From Lentzea jiangxiensis (lineage in GTDB: Bacteria > Actinomycetota > Actinomycetes > Mycobacteriales > Pseudonocardiaceae), in NCBI RefSeq assembly GCF_900104175.1, contig NZ_FNIX01000001.1:1501975-1565974 (forward strand): DNA of 64,000 bases. The letters are read 5' to 3'. How positions within the stretch are numbered: position 1 is the stretch's first letter; each line of letters starts with the position of its first letter. The notes beneath the pieces are model-generated. The model saw nothing but the letters and a program-made list of their open reading frames with translations. It made no database searches and had not been told where the DNA came from. A program made the translations under genes and the position numbers. This document shows positions 1 through 6,910 of the stretch, in pieces.

Positions 1-1742
1 TGCACCGGGTGTTCCCGGACGGCACCACCACGCCGTGGACACACGGTGATCGTGACAATGCGCAGCGAATTTCTCCCGATGGTCGTTTTGTCGCTTTCCT
101 GCGCGTCAGCGGAAAGTCCAAGCCGCAGCTGTACGTCGTTCCGGTGGACGGGGGAGAGCCCCGCCCGCTGACCGACCTGCCCCTGGGAGCCGGTGCGCCG
201 GTGTGGTCGCCGGACTCGTCGCGGATCGCGTTCGTCGCCCGCGTGCCCGAGGAGGGCCGCTACGGCACGACCGACGACGGTCCCGAGGCCGAGGCGCCGC
301 GCCGCATCACGCGCCTGGACTACCGCGTCGACGACGTCGGCTTCCGGCTCGACCGCCGCCCGCGCCTGCACGTGGTGACGCTCGACGGCGAGGTCTCCGA
401 GGTGACGGACGGCTCGTTCGAAGCCGCCGACCCGGCCTGGATCGACGACTCGACGCTGGTGTTCGCGGCGCCGCGCGACCTCGGTGCCGTGGAGACGCTG
501 AACGCCGACCTCTACACCGTGCCGGTCACAGGTGGCACGCCGTCGCTGCTGGTGCGCACGGCCGGTGACGCGTCGATGCCGTTCGTGGCCGAGTCGTCGC
601 TCTTCTGGCTGGGCACCGAGTTCAGCGGCATCGACGCCGTCGCGCGCAACCACGGCCTGTGGAAGGCGTCGCTCGACGGGTCCGGCGTCGTGCGGCTCAC
701 CGACGTCGAGACCGTGGACGTGGAACGGCTTTCCGGCCAGCCCGTCGCCGACGCGACCGGCGTGCTCCTGGTGGTGCGCAACCGCGGCGCCCTGGAACTG
801 CGGCGCATCCCGTTCGACGGCGGCCCCGGCGAGGTGCTGGCCGGCACCGAGGCCGCGGTCCGCTCGTTCGCGACGGACGGCTCCACCGTGGTCGTCGTCG
901 TGTCCACTCCGGACGACATCGGCCAGGTCGAGATCGTGGGAACCGGTGTGCGCACGGCGTTCCCGTCGGTCGACGCGCGCCGGGTGGTCGAGCTGAACGG
1001 CTCGGCGTCCGACGGCTACCCCGTGCACGGCTGGCTCGTGCTGCCGGACGGCGACGGCCCGCACCCGGTCGTCATGGCGGTGCACGGCGGCCCGTTCATG
1101 TACCACAGCTGGGGCTTCTTCGACGAGGCCCAGGTCTACGCCACGGCCGGTTACGCCGTCGTGCTGCCGAACCCGCGCGGCTCGGCGGGCTACGGCCAGG
1201 CCCACGGCCAGGCGGTCATCGGCAAGTTCGGCTCCGTCGACGTCGACGACGTCCTGTCCCTCCTCGACGTCGCACTCGCCCGCGAGGACGTCGACTCCGA
1301 GCGCGTCGGCGTGATGGGCGGCTCCTACGGCGGCTTCATGACGTCGTGGCTGTCCGCGCACCACGGCGAACGGTTCCGCGCGGCCTGGTCCGAACGCGCC
1401 GTGAACGCGTGGGACTCCTTCGGCGGCTCGTCGGACATCGGCTACTTCTTCGCCGACGCCTACTGCGGCCCCGACCCCGAGGCCCAGCGCGCGATGTCCC
1501 CGCTCACCTACGCCGAGAAGATCAACATCCCGTTCGCGGTCGTGCACTCCGAGCACGACTGGCGCTGCCCGCTGGAGCAGGCCCAGCGCATGTTCGTGGC
1601 GCTGAAGCGGCGCGGCGTCGAGACGGAGATGCTGATCTTCCCCGGCGAGGGGCACGAGCTCACGCGGACGGGGCAGCCGCGCCACCGCAGGCAGCGCTTC
1701 GACGCGGTGCTGGAGTGGTGGGGCCGCTACCTGAAGGCGTGA
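1..1742 (+). CDS. S9 family (prolyl oligopeptidase-type) serine peptidase, 5' end cut by window
   Basis: Hydrolase of the S9 family, which trims short peptides or releases acyl-aminoacyl residues. The reading frame is open from base 3, so the true start lies outside the window; the first in-frame start is the GTG at 9, and roughly 20-60 residues are probably missing. An N-terminal beta-propeller of WD40/TolB-like blades (ISPDGRFVAF, WSPDSSRIAFV) precedes the alpha/beta-hydrolase domain. Counted from base 9, the triad is Ser439 in GGSYGGF, Asp517 in SEHDWRCP and His549 in GEGHELTR. No signal peptide can be judged because the N-terminus is missing. Followed directly by a strong hairpin terminator. 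Confidence is high for the family; the substrate is unknown. Confidence 0.93.
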   Translation, partial: HRVFPDGTTTPWTHGDRDNAQRISPDGRFVAFLRVSGKSKPQLYVVPVDGGEPRPLTDLPLGAGAPVWSPDSSRIAFVARVPEEGRYGTTDDGPEAEAPRRITRLDYRVDDVGFRLDRRPRLHVVTLDGEVSEVTDGSFEAADPAWIDDSTLVFAAPRDLGAVETLNADLYTVPVTGGTPSLLVRTAGDASMPFVAESSLFWLGTEFSGIDAVARNHGLWKASLDGSGVVRLTDVETVDVERLSGQPVADATGVLLVVRNRGALELRRIPFDGGPGEVLAGTEAAVRSFATDGSTVVVVVSTPDDIGQVEIVGTGVRTAFPSVDARRVVELNGSASDGYPVHGWLVLPDGDGPHPVVMAVHGGPFMYHSWGFFDEAQVYATAGYAVVLPNPRGSAGYGQAHGQAVIGKFGSVDVDDVLSLLDVALAREDVDSERVGVMGGSYGGFMTSWLSAHHGERFRAAWSERAVNAWDSFGGSSDIGYFFADAYCGPDPEAQRAMSPLTYAEKINIPFAVVHSEHDWRCPLEQAQRMFVALKRRGVETEMLIFPGEGHELTRTGQPRHRRQRFDAVLEWWGRYLKA

Positions 1743-1918
1743 TCCGGGGTGGGGCTGTTCCGGTCTCCCGCCGGAGCAGCCCCGTTCGGGTCACCGACCG
1801 GCGGCGAGTGCCTGGCGTCGAAGGCCACGAGCCGCTGGCGCTCTCCCGCACGCCCACCCGGAAGCACGCGAAAGCAGAACTCCAGGTCGGCCAGCGCGAG
1901 CGGCCTCGGCGTGCTCAT
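1727..1918 (-). CDS. Possible small ORF downstream of the RES toxin (63 aa)
   Basis: A 63-codon frame begins 20 bases after the RES toxin stop, with a Shine-Dalgarno-like GGAAGACGAGACC just before its ATG, so it could be a third gene of that operon. The peptide begins MSTPRPLALADLEFCF and is otherwise rich in R, G, A and P. I recognise no family. Against it: it runs through the S9 terminator hairpin and overlaps the S9 gene end by 16 bases, so its 3' half may be chance. Low confidence. Confidence 0.25.
   Translation of the reverse strand: MSTPRPLALADLEFCFRVLPGGRAGERQRLVAFDARHSPPVGDPNGAAPAGDRNSPTPDHAFR
1751..1783 (+). terminator. Intrinsic terminator after the S9 peptidase
   Basis: A 13-bp stem (1751-1763 with 1771-1783, one G-T pair) encloses a 7-nt loop, starting 8 bases after the stop codon. 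There is no long T-run, as is usual in GC-rich actinomycetes. Confidence 0.75.
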
Positions 1919-1938
1919 GGTCTCGTCTTCCACGCCGG

Positions 1939-2595
1939 TCACCCCAGGAGCGTGTAGTTCAGCTCCTCGCACACGCGCGCCAGCGGCAGGTCGAGGCCGG
2001 GGTGGTCGAGGGGCAGCAGCACGTCCGGCGCGGCGGGCAGGCCGGAGGCGCCGGGCGGGTCCCACAGGCAGATCGCCGGGTCGCCCGAGTCCATCGACGA
2101 GCGGTACCAGAGGCCGTCCAGCTCCGGGTAGGCCGCGCGGATGGCCCGCGACCAGGCCTGCGTCACGTTCTTCGGACCGGTCGAGATCTCCTGCGACGCG
2201 CCCACGCGCGTGGGCCACAGGCCGCCCAGGTCGAGCAGCTTCAGGGTGCGTCGGGGGCGCAGCACCACGAGGAACGGCGCGCGGGTGCGGCGGTTGACGA
2301 TCGAGGTGGCCTGGAAGACCTCGGCGATCGACGTGCGGACGGACAGCCCGAAGTACAGGACGCCGTTCTCGTGGTCCTGGACCGGGCTGCCGTCGTCGGC
2401 CGGTTGTTGCGCGTCGAAGCGGGCGTGGGGCAGCGGGCCCGTGTAGCGGAACGTGTTCCAGCGTTGGGGATGGGAGCCCTTGGCCGTGAAGACCCGCACG
2501 AGGCGGGTCGCCCGGTGCACCGCCACCACGTCCTCGGTGCGGCGCAGGTGTGCCTGGAGCACGGCAGGGGAAGGCGGCTGCGGAAGCCGTGACAT
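1939..2595 (-). CDS. RES-domain toxin (NAD+-degrading type II toxin family)
   Basis: RES-domain proteins of Xre-RES toxin-antitoxin modules, such as MbcT of Mycobacterium tuberculosis, deplete cellular NAD+. This 218-residue protein has the usual size. Visible landmarks are the Arg segment RYTGPLPHARFD (about residues 49-60), the Glu segment YFGLSVRTSIAEVF (about 80-93) and the Ser segment YRSSMDSGDPAICLW near residue 165, which correspond to the family's R, E and S positions. It lies 27 bases downstream of its antitoxin gene on the same strand, the normal order. NAD+ phosphorylase versus glycohydrolase chemistry cannot be told from sequence. No frame damage is seen, so it is probably functional. 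Confidence 0.85.
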   Translation of the reverse strand: MSRLPQPPSPAVLQAHLRRTEDVVAVHRATRLVRVFTAKGSHPQRWNTFRYTGPLPHARFDAQQPADDGSPVQDHENGVLYFGLSVRTSIAEVFQATSIVNRRTRAPFLVVLRPRRTLKLLDLGGLWPTRVGASQEISTGPKNVTQAWSRAIRAAYPELDGLWYRSSMDSGDPAICLWDPPGASGLPAAPDVLLPLDHPGLDLPLARVCEELNYTLLG

Positions 2596-2622
2596 TCGGG
2601 TCCTGTCGGGTGTTCGGGAAGC

Positions 2623-3207
2623 TCAGGCAGGTGTGCCGAGCACGGAGGCCAGGGTGGCGACGCGGCGCGGGTCTCCTCCGGCGAGGAGCCAGTCGCGCGG
2701 GGTCGTGGGCTTGCCGTCGACGGGCAGGTCCTCCTGGAGGGTGGTCATGAACGCGGCCACGACGAGCGCCGGCTGGTCGGGCGGGATCTCCGCCAGCACC
2801 GTTTCGAGACCCGGCAGCACGCCGGTGCCCGCGAACTGCCACGCGGGCAGCCGCCAGCTGCCCCGGTCCTTCCAGCCGACCAGCCTGCCGACGCCGAGGC
2901 GGTGCCGGATGCGGCTGGTGTCGACCCGCAACTGGCGCGCGGCCTCGTTCACGGTCAGCGCCGAGTCGCGCAGCACCGCGTGGGCCACGACGGTGCGGGT
3001 CCGGGGACGCGCGTCGCCGGGGCCCGCGGGGGACAGGTCGAGACCCACGTCGGTCAGGGCCGCCTGCTGGTCCGGCGTGAAGTAGGTGGCCGGTTCCGGG
3101 TGCGGTGGCGCGAGCCTGCGTGCCGCGTCGGACACGAGGGCCAGGAACTCGTCGGGGCTCACCTGCAGGCCGGCCTTGGCCAGCACCGTCTCCAGCGCGG
3201 GGCTCAT
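2623..3207 (-). CDS. Antitoxin of the RES module (MbcA/ParS-type toxin-binding C-terminus)
   Basis: Neutralises the RES toxin encoded just downstream and probably represses the operon. The protein has 194 residues. A winged-helix-like N-terminal half contains LTVNEAARQLRVDTSRIRHR (about residues 85-104) followed by GWKDRGSWRLPAWQF, an excisionase-like DNA-reading segment. The C-terminus carries the toxin-binding signature of MbcA/ParS (DUF2384-type) antitoxins, TPRDWLLAGGDPRRV, near residue 175. ATG at 3207 is preferred over the GTG at 3213 for lack of any extra conserved sequence. A perfect 19-bp palindrome lies 78 bp upstream and is a candidate operator. Family assignment by recognition of motifs; the pairing is strongly supported by context. 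Confidence 0.8.
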   Translation of the reverse strand: MSPALETVLAKAGLQVSPDEFLALVSDAARRLAPPHPEPATYFTPDQQAALTDVGLDLSPAGPGDARPRTRTVVAHAVLRDSALTVNEAARQLRVDTSRIRHRLGVGRLVGWKDRGSWRLPAWQFAGTGVLPGLETVLAEIPPDQPALVVAAFMTTLQEDLPVDGKPTTPRDWLLAGGDPRRVATLASVLGTPA

Positions 3208-3284
3208 GCGCACAGACTATCCCGTGCGTGCGCATTTGTGCGGCCTGCGAACGGCTTAAGCTCGAATGCTTGACGTAGTGCGGT

Positions 3285-3303
3285 CACGTAGCGACGCTAC
3301 GTG
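3285..3303. promoter_or_regulatory. Perfect 19-bp palindrome between the RES antitoxin and the GT87 gene
   Basis: Arms 3285-3293 (CACGTAGCG) and 3295-3303 (CGCTACGTG) are exact inverted copies around one central A. It lies in the divergent promoter region. It may be the operator for the RES antitoxin or for the mannosyltransferase. A TTGACG motif sits at 3270-3275. Confidence 0.5.
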
Positions 3304-3363
3304 AGATCTCCCGGTCCGGACCGGTGACGTGGGCCTCATGTGGCCCATCGATACCATTCCCCG

Positions 3364-4533
3364 ATGCAGCTGGACCGCTCCGCCAAGCGGGTCGTGGTGG
3401 CGTGGGGCGCCGTCATGGTCGCCACGCTCACCTACGTCATGCTCCGTCCGCCGGGGTGGTCGCTCGACCTGCGCGTCTACCGCAACGGCGGCGCTGCGTT
3501 CCTGCGGGACCTCCCCCTCTACGTCGAGGGCTTCGCCCAGCCCCTCGGCGGCCCTGACCTGCCCTTCACCTACCCGCCGATCGCGGCGGTGCTGTTCAGC
3601 CTGCTCGCGCTCGTGCCGCTCGGTGTCGCGATCTTCGCGGTGGCGGCGGCGAACCTCGCGATGCTCACGGCGCTGTGCCTGATCGCCGCCCGGCGCGTGC
3701 TCGGCGAAGGCTCGGACGCGGTCAAGTGGGGCCTCGGCGCGGCCGCGGTGGCGTCGGTCTTCGACCCGTTGCGCGAGACGCTGTGGTTCGGTCAGGTCAA
3801 CCTGCTGCTGGGCGTGCTGGTGATGGCCGACTGCCTGCTGGAACGCACGCGCTGGTGGCCGCGGGGCGCGCTGATCGGGCTGGCTGCCGCGATCAAGCTG
3901 ACGCCGGCGTTCTTCGCGTTGTTCTTCGTGGCGCGACGGCAGTGGAAGCCCGTGTTCGTGTCCATCGGCTCGTTCTTCTTCTTCGGACTGGTGGGGTTCC
4001 TCATCTCGTTCGGTGACGCGAAGGAGTACTGGACGCACGCGCTGCTCGACCCGGGCCGCGTCGGACGCCTGACGTACACGTCGAACCAGGCCATCCGCGG
4101 CACGCTCGCGCGGTTCGGGCTGGAGAACGGCGCTCAGGTCGCCGTGTGGCTCTTGCTGGCGCTTCTGGTCGTGGCGACGGTGTGGTGGTTGGCGTCGCGT
4201 CTGGGCGAGGTCGAGTCCTTCTTCGTCGTGGCCATCGGCGGCCTGCTGATCTCGCCCGTGTCGTGGGGCCACCACTGGGTGTGGATCGCGCCCGCGCTCG
4301 TGCTGTTGTCACGGCCCGCGTTGCGCCGTCATTGGGCGTCGTGGGCGATCGTGGCGGTGTTCGCGATCGGGCCGCACTGGCTGTTCCCGCGCGACAACGA
4401 CGTCGAACGCGACTGGCAGTGGTGGCAGCAGGTGATCGGCAACCTCTACGTGGTCGTCGGAGTCGCCGTGCTGGTCACACTCGCTGTGATGGCCGTGCGG
4501 GACCGCCGTCGAGCTGCTTCGACCGCAAGCTGA
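3364..4533 (+). CDS. GT87-family polyprenyl-phosphate-mannose mannosyltransferase
   Basis: Integral membrane glycosyltransferase of family GT87 (PimE/DUF2029 type), which adds alpha-1,2-mannose from a polyprenyl phosphate donor to cell-envelope glycolipids. The 389-residue protein has about ten hydrophobic spans. The first extracytoplasmic loop carries the family landmarks DLRVYRNGGAAFL (Asp near residue 35) and LPFTYPPIAAVLF, and the conserved AAIKLTPAFF follows in mid-protein. ATG at 3364 is chosen because a TACCAT -10 motif ends 7 bases before it, suggesting a leaderless transcript; the GTG at 3340 would add eight unconserved residues. It stands alone, facing away from the RES module. The acceptor lipid cannot be deduced. 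Confidence 0.85.
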   Translation: MQLDRSAKRVVVAWGAVMVATLTYVMLRPPGWSLDLRVYRNGGAAFLRDLPLYVEGFAQPLGGPDLPFTYPPIAAVLFSLLALVPLGVAIFAVAAANLAMLTALCLIAARRVLGEGSDAVKWGLGAAAVASVFDPLRETLWFGQVNLLLGVLVMADCLLERTRWWPRGALIGLAAAIKLTPAFFALFFVARRQWKPVFVSIGSFFFFGLVGFLISFGDAKEYWTHALLDPGRVGRLTYTSNQAIRGTLARFGLENGAQVAVWLLLALLVVATVWWLASRLGEVESFFVVAIGGLLISPVSWGHHWVWIAPALVLLSRPALRRHWASWAIVAVFAIGPHWLFPRDNDVERDWQWWQQVIGNLYVVVGVAVLVTLAVMAVRDRRRAASTAS

Positions 4534-4660
4534 ACGGCATCACGCCCCACAGGATCGCGAACACGCCGATGGTGATCACGCACGCCATCGCGCCCGCGGC
4601 CGGGTTCGCGGCGAGGATGACGCCGAGCAGCACCGTCAGCGCGCCGGACCCTGCAGACAG
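4475..4660 (-). pseudogene. C-terminal remnant of an HdeD/DUF308 membrane protein
   Basis: On the minus strand the segment reads SGALTVLLGVILAANPAAGA followed by VITIGVFAILWGVM, the typical last two transmembrane helices of HdeD-family proteins, then stops at 4475. Nothing like the first four helices is found upstream, where the frame loses family character near 4660. The tail overlaps the 3' end of the GT87 gene by 59 bases. It is therefore a truncated fossil, not an expressed full gene. Confidence 0.6.
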
Positions 4661-4813
4661 GCTCGCTTCACCGCATCCGCCTGCGTTTCGTGGGTGAGGA
4701 CCCGCGCATCGAGCTGAGTTTTCGTCCGATGTGGACGGATCAGGCCCGGCCGAGCCGTCTGTGGAGCTGCGGACATCCGCAAGCTCAAGGGCCTCACCGA
4801 GTCGCTGCGGGTG
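4661..4813. other. Intergenic stretch without a recognisable gene
   Basis: Between the HdeD remnant and the terminator of the next gene I see only short protein-like scraps on the plus strand, such as RLRFVGEDPRIELSF and DIRKLKGLTESLRVGY, in different frames and without starts. These may be decayed gene pieces; no family is recognised. Confidence 0.3.
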
Positions 4814-4847
4814 GGGTACGCCTCTCCCCGAGAGCAGAGGCGTACCC
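4814..4847 (-). terminator. Intrinsic terminator of the YezG-like gene
   Basis: A perfect 12-bp inverted repeat (4814-4825 and 4836-4847, GGGTACGCCTCT and its complement) with a 10-nt loop lies 13 bases beyond the stop codon of the leftward gene. It closes the leftward toxin-immunity locus. Confidence 0.8.
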
Positions 4848-4859
4848 GCGTTCCCTCTG

Positions 4860-5825
4860 CTAGCTCTGACCGGTGATGATCGACACCGCGCGGTCCTGCG
4901 TCTGGTCGCTCACCTCGGCGACCTGGAAGCCGCGCGCCACGACGTGCGCCACCAGCTCGGGCTCCGGCGGCAGGCCGTACTTGCGCAGGTAGTGGGGCAC
5001 GGCCCCGGCCCAGATCCACGTGCCGTCGGTGCGGAAGTTGAGCGGGACGTCCTGCTCACCGTTCTGCGAGAACTCGTCCGTGTCGTAGCTGCGCGCGGCC
5101 AGCACGACCGGCGCCGACTCGAGGTAGTTCAGCAGGCGGTCGACCACCTGCGGGTCGACCGGCGGCCGGTTGACGATGATGCGGCCGTCGTCGCTCTTGC
5201 CGTCGTACACGCGTGCCGTGCGCAGCTCGCCCTGACTCTGCTGCTGTTCTGGCTGCTGCGGCGGGATCTGGTACTCCTGCTGCGGGGCCTGGTACTCCTG
5301 CTGCGGGGCCTGGTACTCCTGCTGCGGGGCCTGGTACTCCTGCTGCTGCGGGGCCTGCTGCGGCTCCGGCTCGGGAGCGGGCAGCGGCGGCAGGCCGACG
5401 CGCTGGCGCCACCAGTCCGGGATCTGCCGGTCCGGCCGCGGGAAGCGCTGCAGCTCGTCGCGGAAACCGATGGGCGGCGGCGCGTTGCGCCAGCGCGGCT
5501 CGTCCTCGGCGTTGAAGTCCACCGTGAACGCCGCGGGCGCCTCGATCTCGTACGTCGCGCTCAGCCACGTGCCGCGCTCGGGGTGGTACATGCCCCCGCG
5601 CAGGTGCCCGAACATCTGCACGACGTCCATCGGAGGCCGCACCGGGCGCAGCTGGCCATCGGGCCCGGCGAACGCCAGGTCGACCTCGATGTGCCGCCCC
5701 GCCGCGCGGTACTCGGCCCGGATGCGCTGCCAGCCTTGCGGCACGGCAGGCAGCATGGCACGGCCGATCTGCCGCACCAGCAGCTGCTGGTCCTGCTCGC
5801 TCAGCGGTGTCGCCGGCTGGCTCAT
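4860..5825 (-). CDS. YezG/DUF600-like protein with Gln-rich repeat linker (candidate immunity protein)
   Basis: A 321-residue protein of two parts. Residues about 1-130 resemble the YezG/DUF600 immunity superfamily (QIGRAMLPAVPQGWQRIRAE, IEVDLAFAGPDGQ, a WLSATYEIEAPAAFTVDFN strand, then DELQRFPRP). Residues about 220-320 form a second compact domain ending PHYLRKYGLPPEPELVAHVV. They are joined by a P/Q/E linker containing four near-identical QAPQQEY heptads. ATG at 5825 follows GAGGGGCGAGGACCAC, a good ribosome site. It is the last gene on the strand of the adjacent deaminase toxin locus, so immunity or a related function is plausible but inferred. A stand-alone cytoplasmic protein of the same family is the alternative. 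Confidence 0.6.
   Translation of the reverse strand: MSQPATPLSEQDQQLLVRQIGRAMLPAVPQGWQRIRAEYRAAGRHIEVDLAFAGPDGQLRPVRPPMDVVQMFGHLRGGMYHPERGTWLSATYEIEAPAAFTVDFNAEDEPRWRNAPPPIGFRDELQRFPRPDRQIPDWWRQRVGLPPLPAPEPEPQQAPQQQEYQAPQQEYQAPQQEYQAPQQEYQIPPQQPEQQQSQGELRTARVYDGKSDDGRIIVNRPPVDPQVVDRLLNYLESAPVVLAARSYDTDEFSQNGEQDVPLNFRTDGTWIWAGAVPHYLRKYGLPPEPELVAHVVARGFQVAEVSDQTQDRAVSIITGQS
5270..5356. repeat. 21-bp tandem repeat, four units
   Basis: Three identical 21-bp units (5270-5290, 5291-5311, 5312-5332) plus a fourth with a 3-bp CTG insertion encode the QAPQQEY heptads of the linker. The near identity points to recent expansion and likely length variation between strains. Confidence 0.9.
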
Positions 5826-5924
5826 GTGGTCCTCGCCCCTCTCCCGTGAAAGCCCGCTGATCTTATCGGGCCACCGCGACTCGCGTGGGGCGGTCACACA
5901 CCCCGCGCCTTGACACAACTCGAA

Positions 5925-6161
5925 TCAGGTGTTTCGCCTTGTGGTTCCAGTGGATGTCCCACCACGTGGTCCGCTGGTCCCCGGCCTGGCACCGCCGGTC
6001 GGCAGGCCCTCGCTGTCCCACTCGCCGCGACGGAGCTGACGGCCGTGTTCGTCGAACTCGGTTTCGACGGCGAGCTGCCCGTTCGGGTGCCACTCCCGGG
6101 TGATCCCCTGCAGGAGGCGGTCACCGTCGTCTTCGGTGGCCTCGACGTTCACCCTCGTCAC
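5925..6161 (-). pseudogene. Truncated third copy of the MORN-repeat immunity gene
   Basis: The frame starts MTRVNVEATEDDGDRLLQG, matching the first residues of the intact copy at 6563-6910, then jumps straight to ITREWHPNGQLAVETEFDEH, which matches the intact copy's last third (VNRQWHPNGQLAMEAEYDDM). About 50 middle residues, including the two central MORN units, are missing in frame. Beyond GEWDSEGLPT the reading loses similarity. It could still make a short protein, but as an immunity gene it is an internally deleted copy. A different frame over 5895-5990 is discussed as a separate finding. Confidence 0.6.
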
Positions 6162-6196
6162 GGCTCGGAACCGGTGATGCGCACGGCTTCGGGGAC

Positions 6197-6560
6197 TCAG
6201 AGTCCCCGTGTGACGCCGGACTGCTCGTCCTCGACGAGGTTGCCTTCGGCGTCCCAGCGCTGCAGTCGGATCAGCTCACCGAACTTGTTGAAGAGGCTGT
6301 ACTCGGCGAGCTTGCCGTTGCGGTGCCACTCGCGCCATTCCCCGACCGCGGCCCCCTTGTCGCACTGCCCCTCGACGTACTTCTCGCCCGTCGGGTACCA
6401 CCCCGCCTGAGGCCCGTGCTCGATGCCCGCGGTGTACGAGGTCAACCCGATGAGCCGGCCTTCCGCATCGGTGTCCTCGAGCTCGCCGGTGAACGGCTGG
6501 CCTCTGTGCAGGAGAACCGGCCCCCGGAGTCCCGGTGACCTCGGCTCGGCTCACTCGCAC
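6197..6560 (-). pseudogene. Second MORN-repeat (YwqK-like) immunity copy, frameshifted near its start
   Basis: The main frame shows MORN-variant repeats: HRGQPFTGELEDTDAEGRLI, GWYPTGEKYVEGQCDKGA, EWREWHRNGKLAEYSLFN and RLQRWDAEGNLVEDEQ. It has no start in that frame after the upstream stop. A GTG at 6560, two bases after the stop of the preceding copy, opens a frame beginning VRVSRAEVTGTPG, which resembles the first copy's MRVNIEDTDED. The two frames would join by a one-base change in the five-G run inside CTCCGGGGGCCGG. So it is either a real frameshift or a sequencing error; if corrected it is a third full immunity gene of about 120 residues. Confidence 0.65.
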
Positions 6561-6562
6561 GT

Positions 6563-6910
6563 TCAGGCGACGTGTTCGTGGGTCAGCACGCCGTTCTCGT
6601 CCCACTCCCGCCGGTACAGCTGGCGACCCATGTCGTCGTATTCGGCTTCCATCGCAAGCTGCCCGTTCGGATGCCACTGCCGGTTCACGCCGATGAGAAG
6701 GCCGAACTTGATCGTCCCCTGCTTGTACGGACGGTCTTTTCCGTACCACTCGCTGTAGGGGCCGTCGGCGACACCGGAATAGTAGTGGTAGCTGGAAATG
6801 AGATTGCCCTCACGCCCTATCTCCACCACTTCGCCGGTGTACGGCACGCCCTCGTGGAGGATGCCGTTGTAGTCCTCGTCGGTGTCCTCGATGTTCACGC
6901 GCATCGTCAT
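6563..6910 (-). CDS. MORN-repeat immunity protein (YwqK-like)
   Basis: Likely immunity protein for the upstream deaminase toxin. In Bacillus the deaminase YwqJ is paired with the MORN-repeat protein YwqK, and the same order appears here. The 115-residue product has four MORN-variant units, seen in GVPYTGEVVEIGREGNLISS, GVADGPYSEWYGKDRPYKQG, NRQWHPNGQLAMEAEYDD and RREWDENGVLTHE. The ATG at 6910 overlaps the toxin's stop in a TGATG arrangement, so translation is coupled to the toxin. GTG at 6913 is an alternative start. No signal peptide, hence cytoplasmic as expected for immunity. Confidence 0.8.
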   Translation of the reverse strand: MTMRVNIEDTDEDYNGILHEGVPYTGEVVEIGREGNLISSYHYYSGVADGPYSEWYGKDRPYKQGTIKFGLLIGVNRQWHPNGQLAMEAEYDDMGRQLYRREWDENGVLTHEHVA

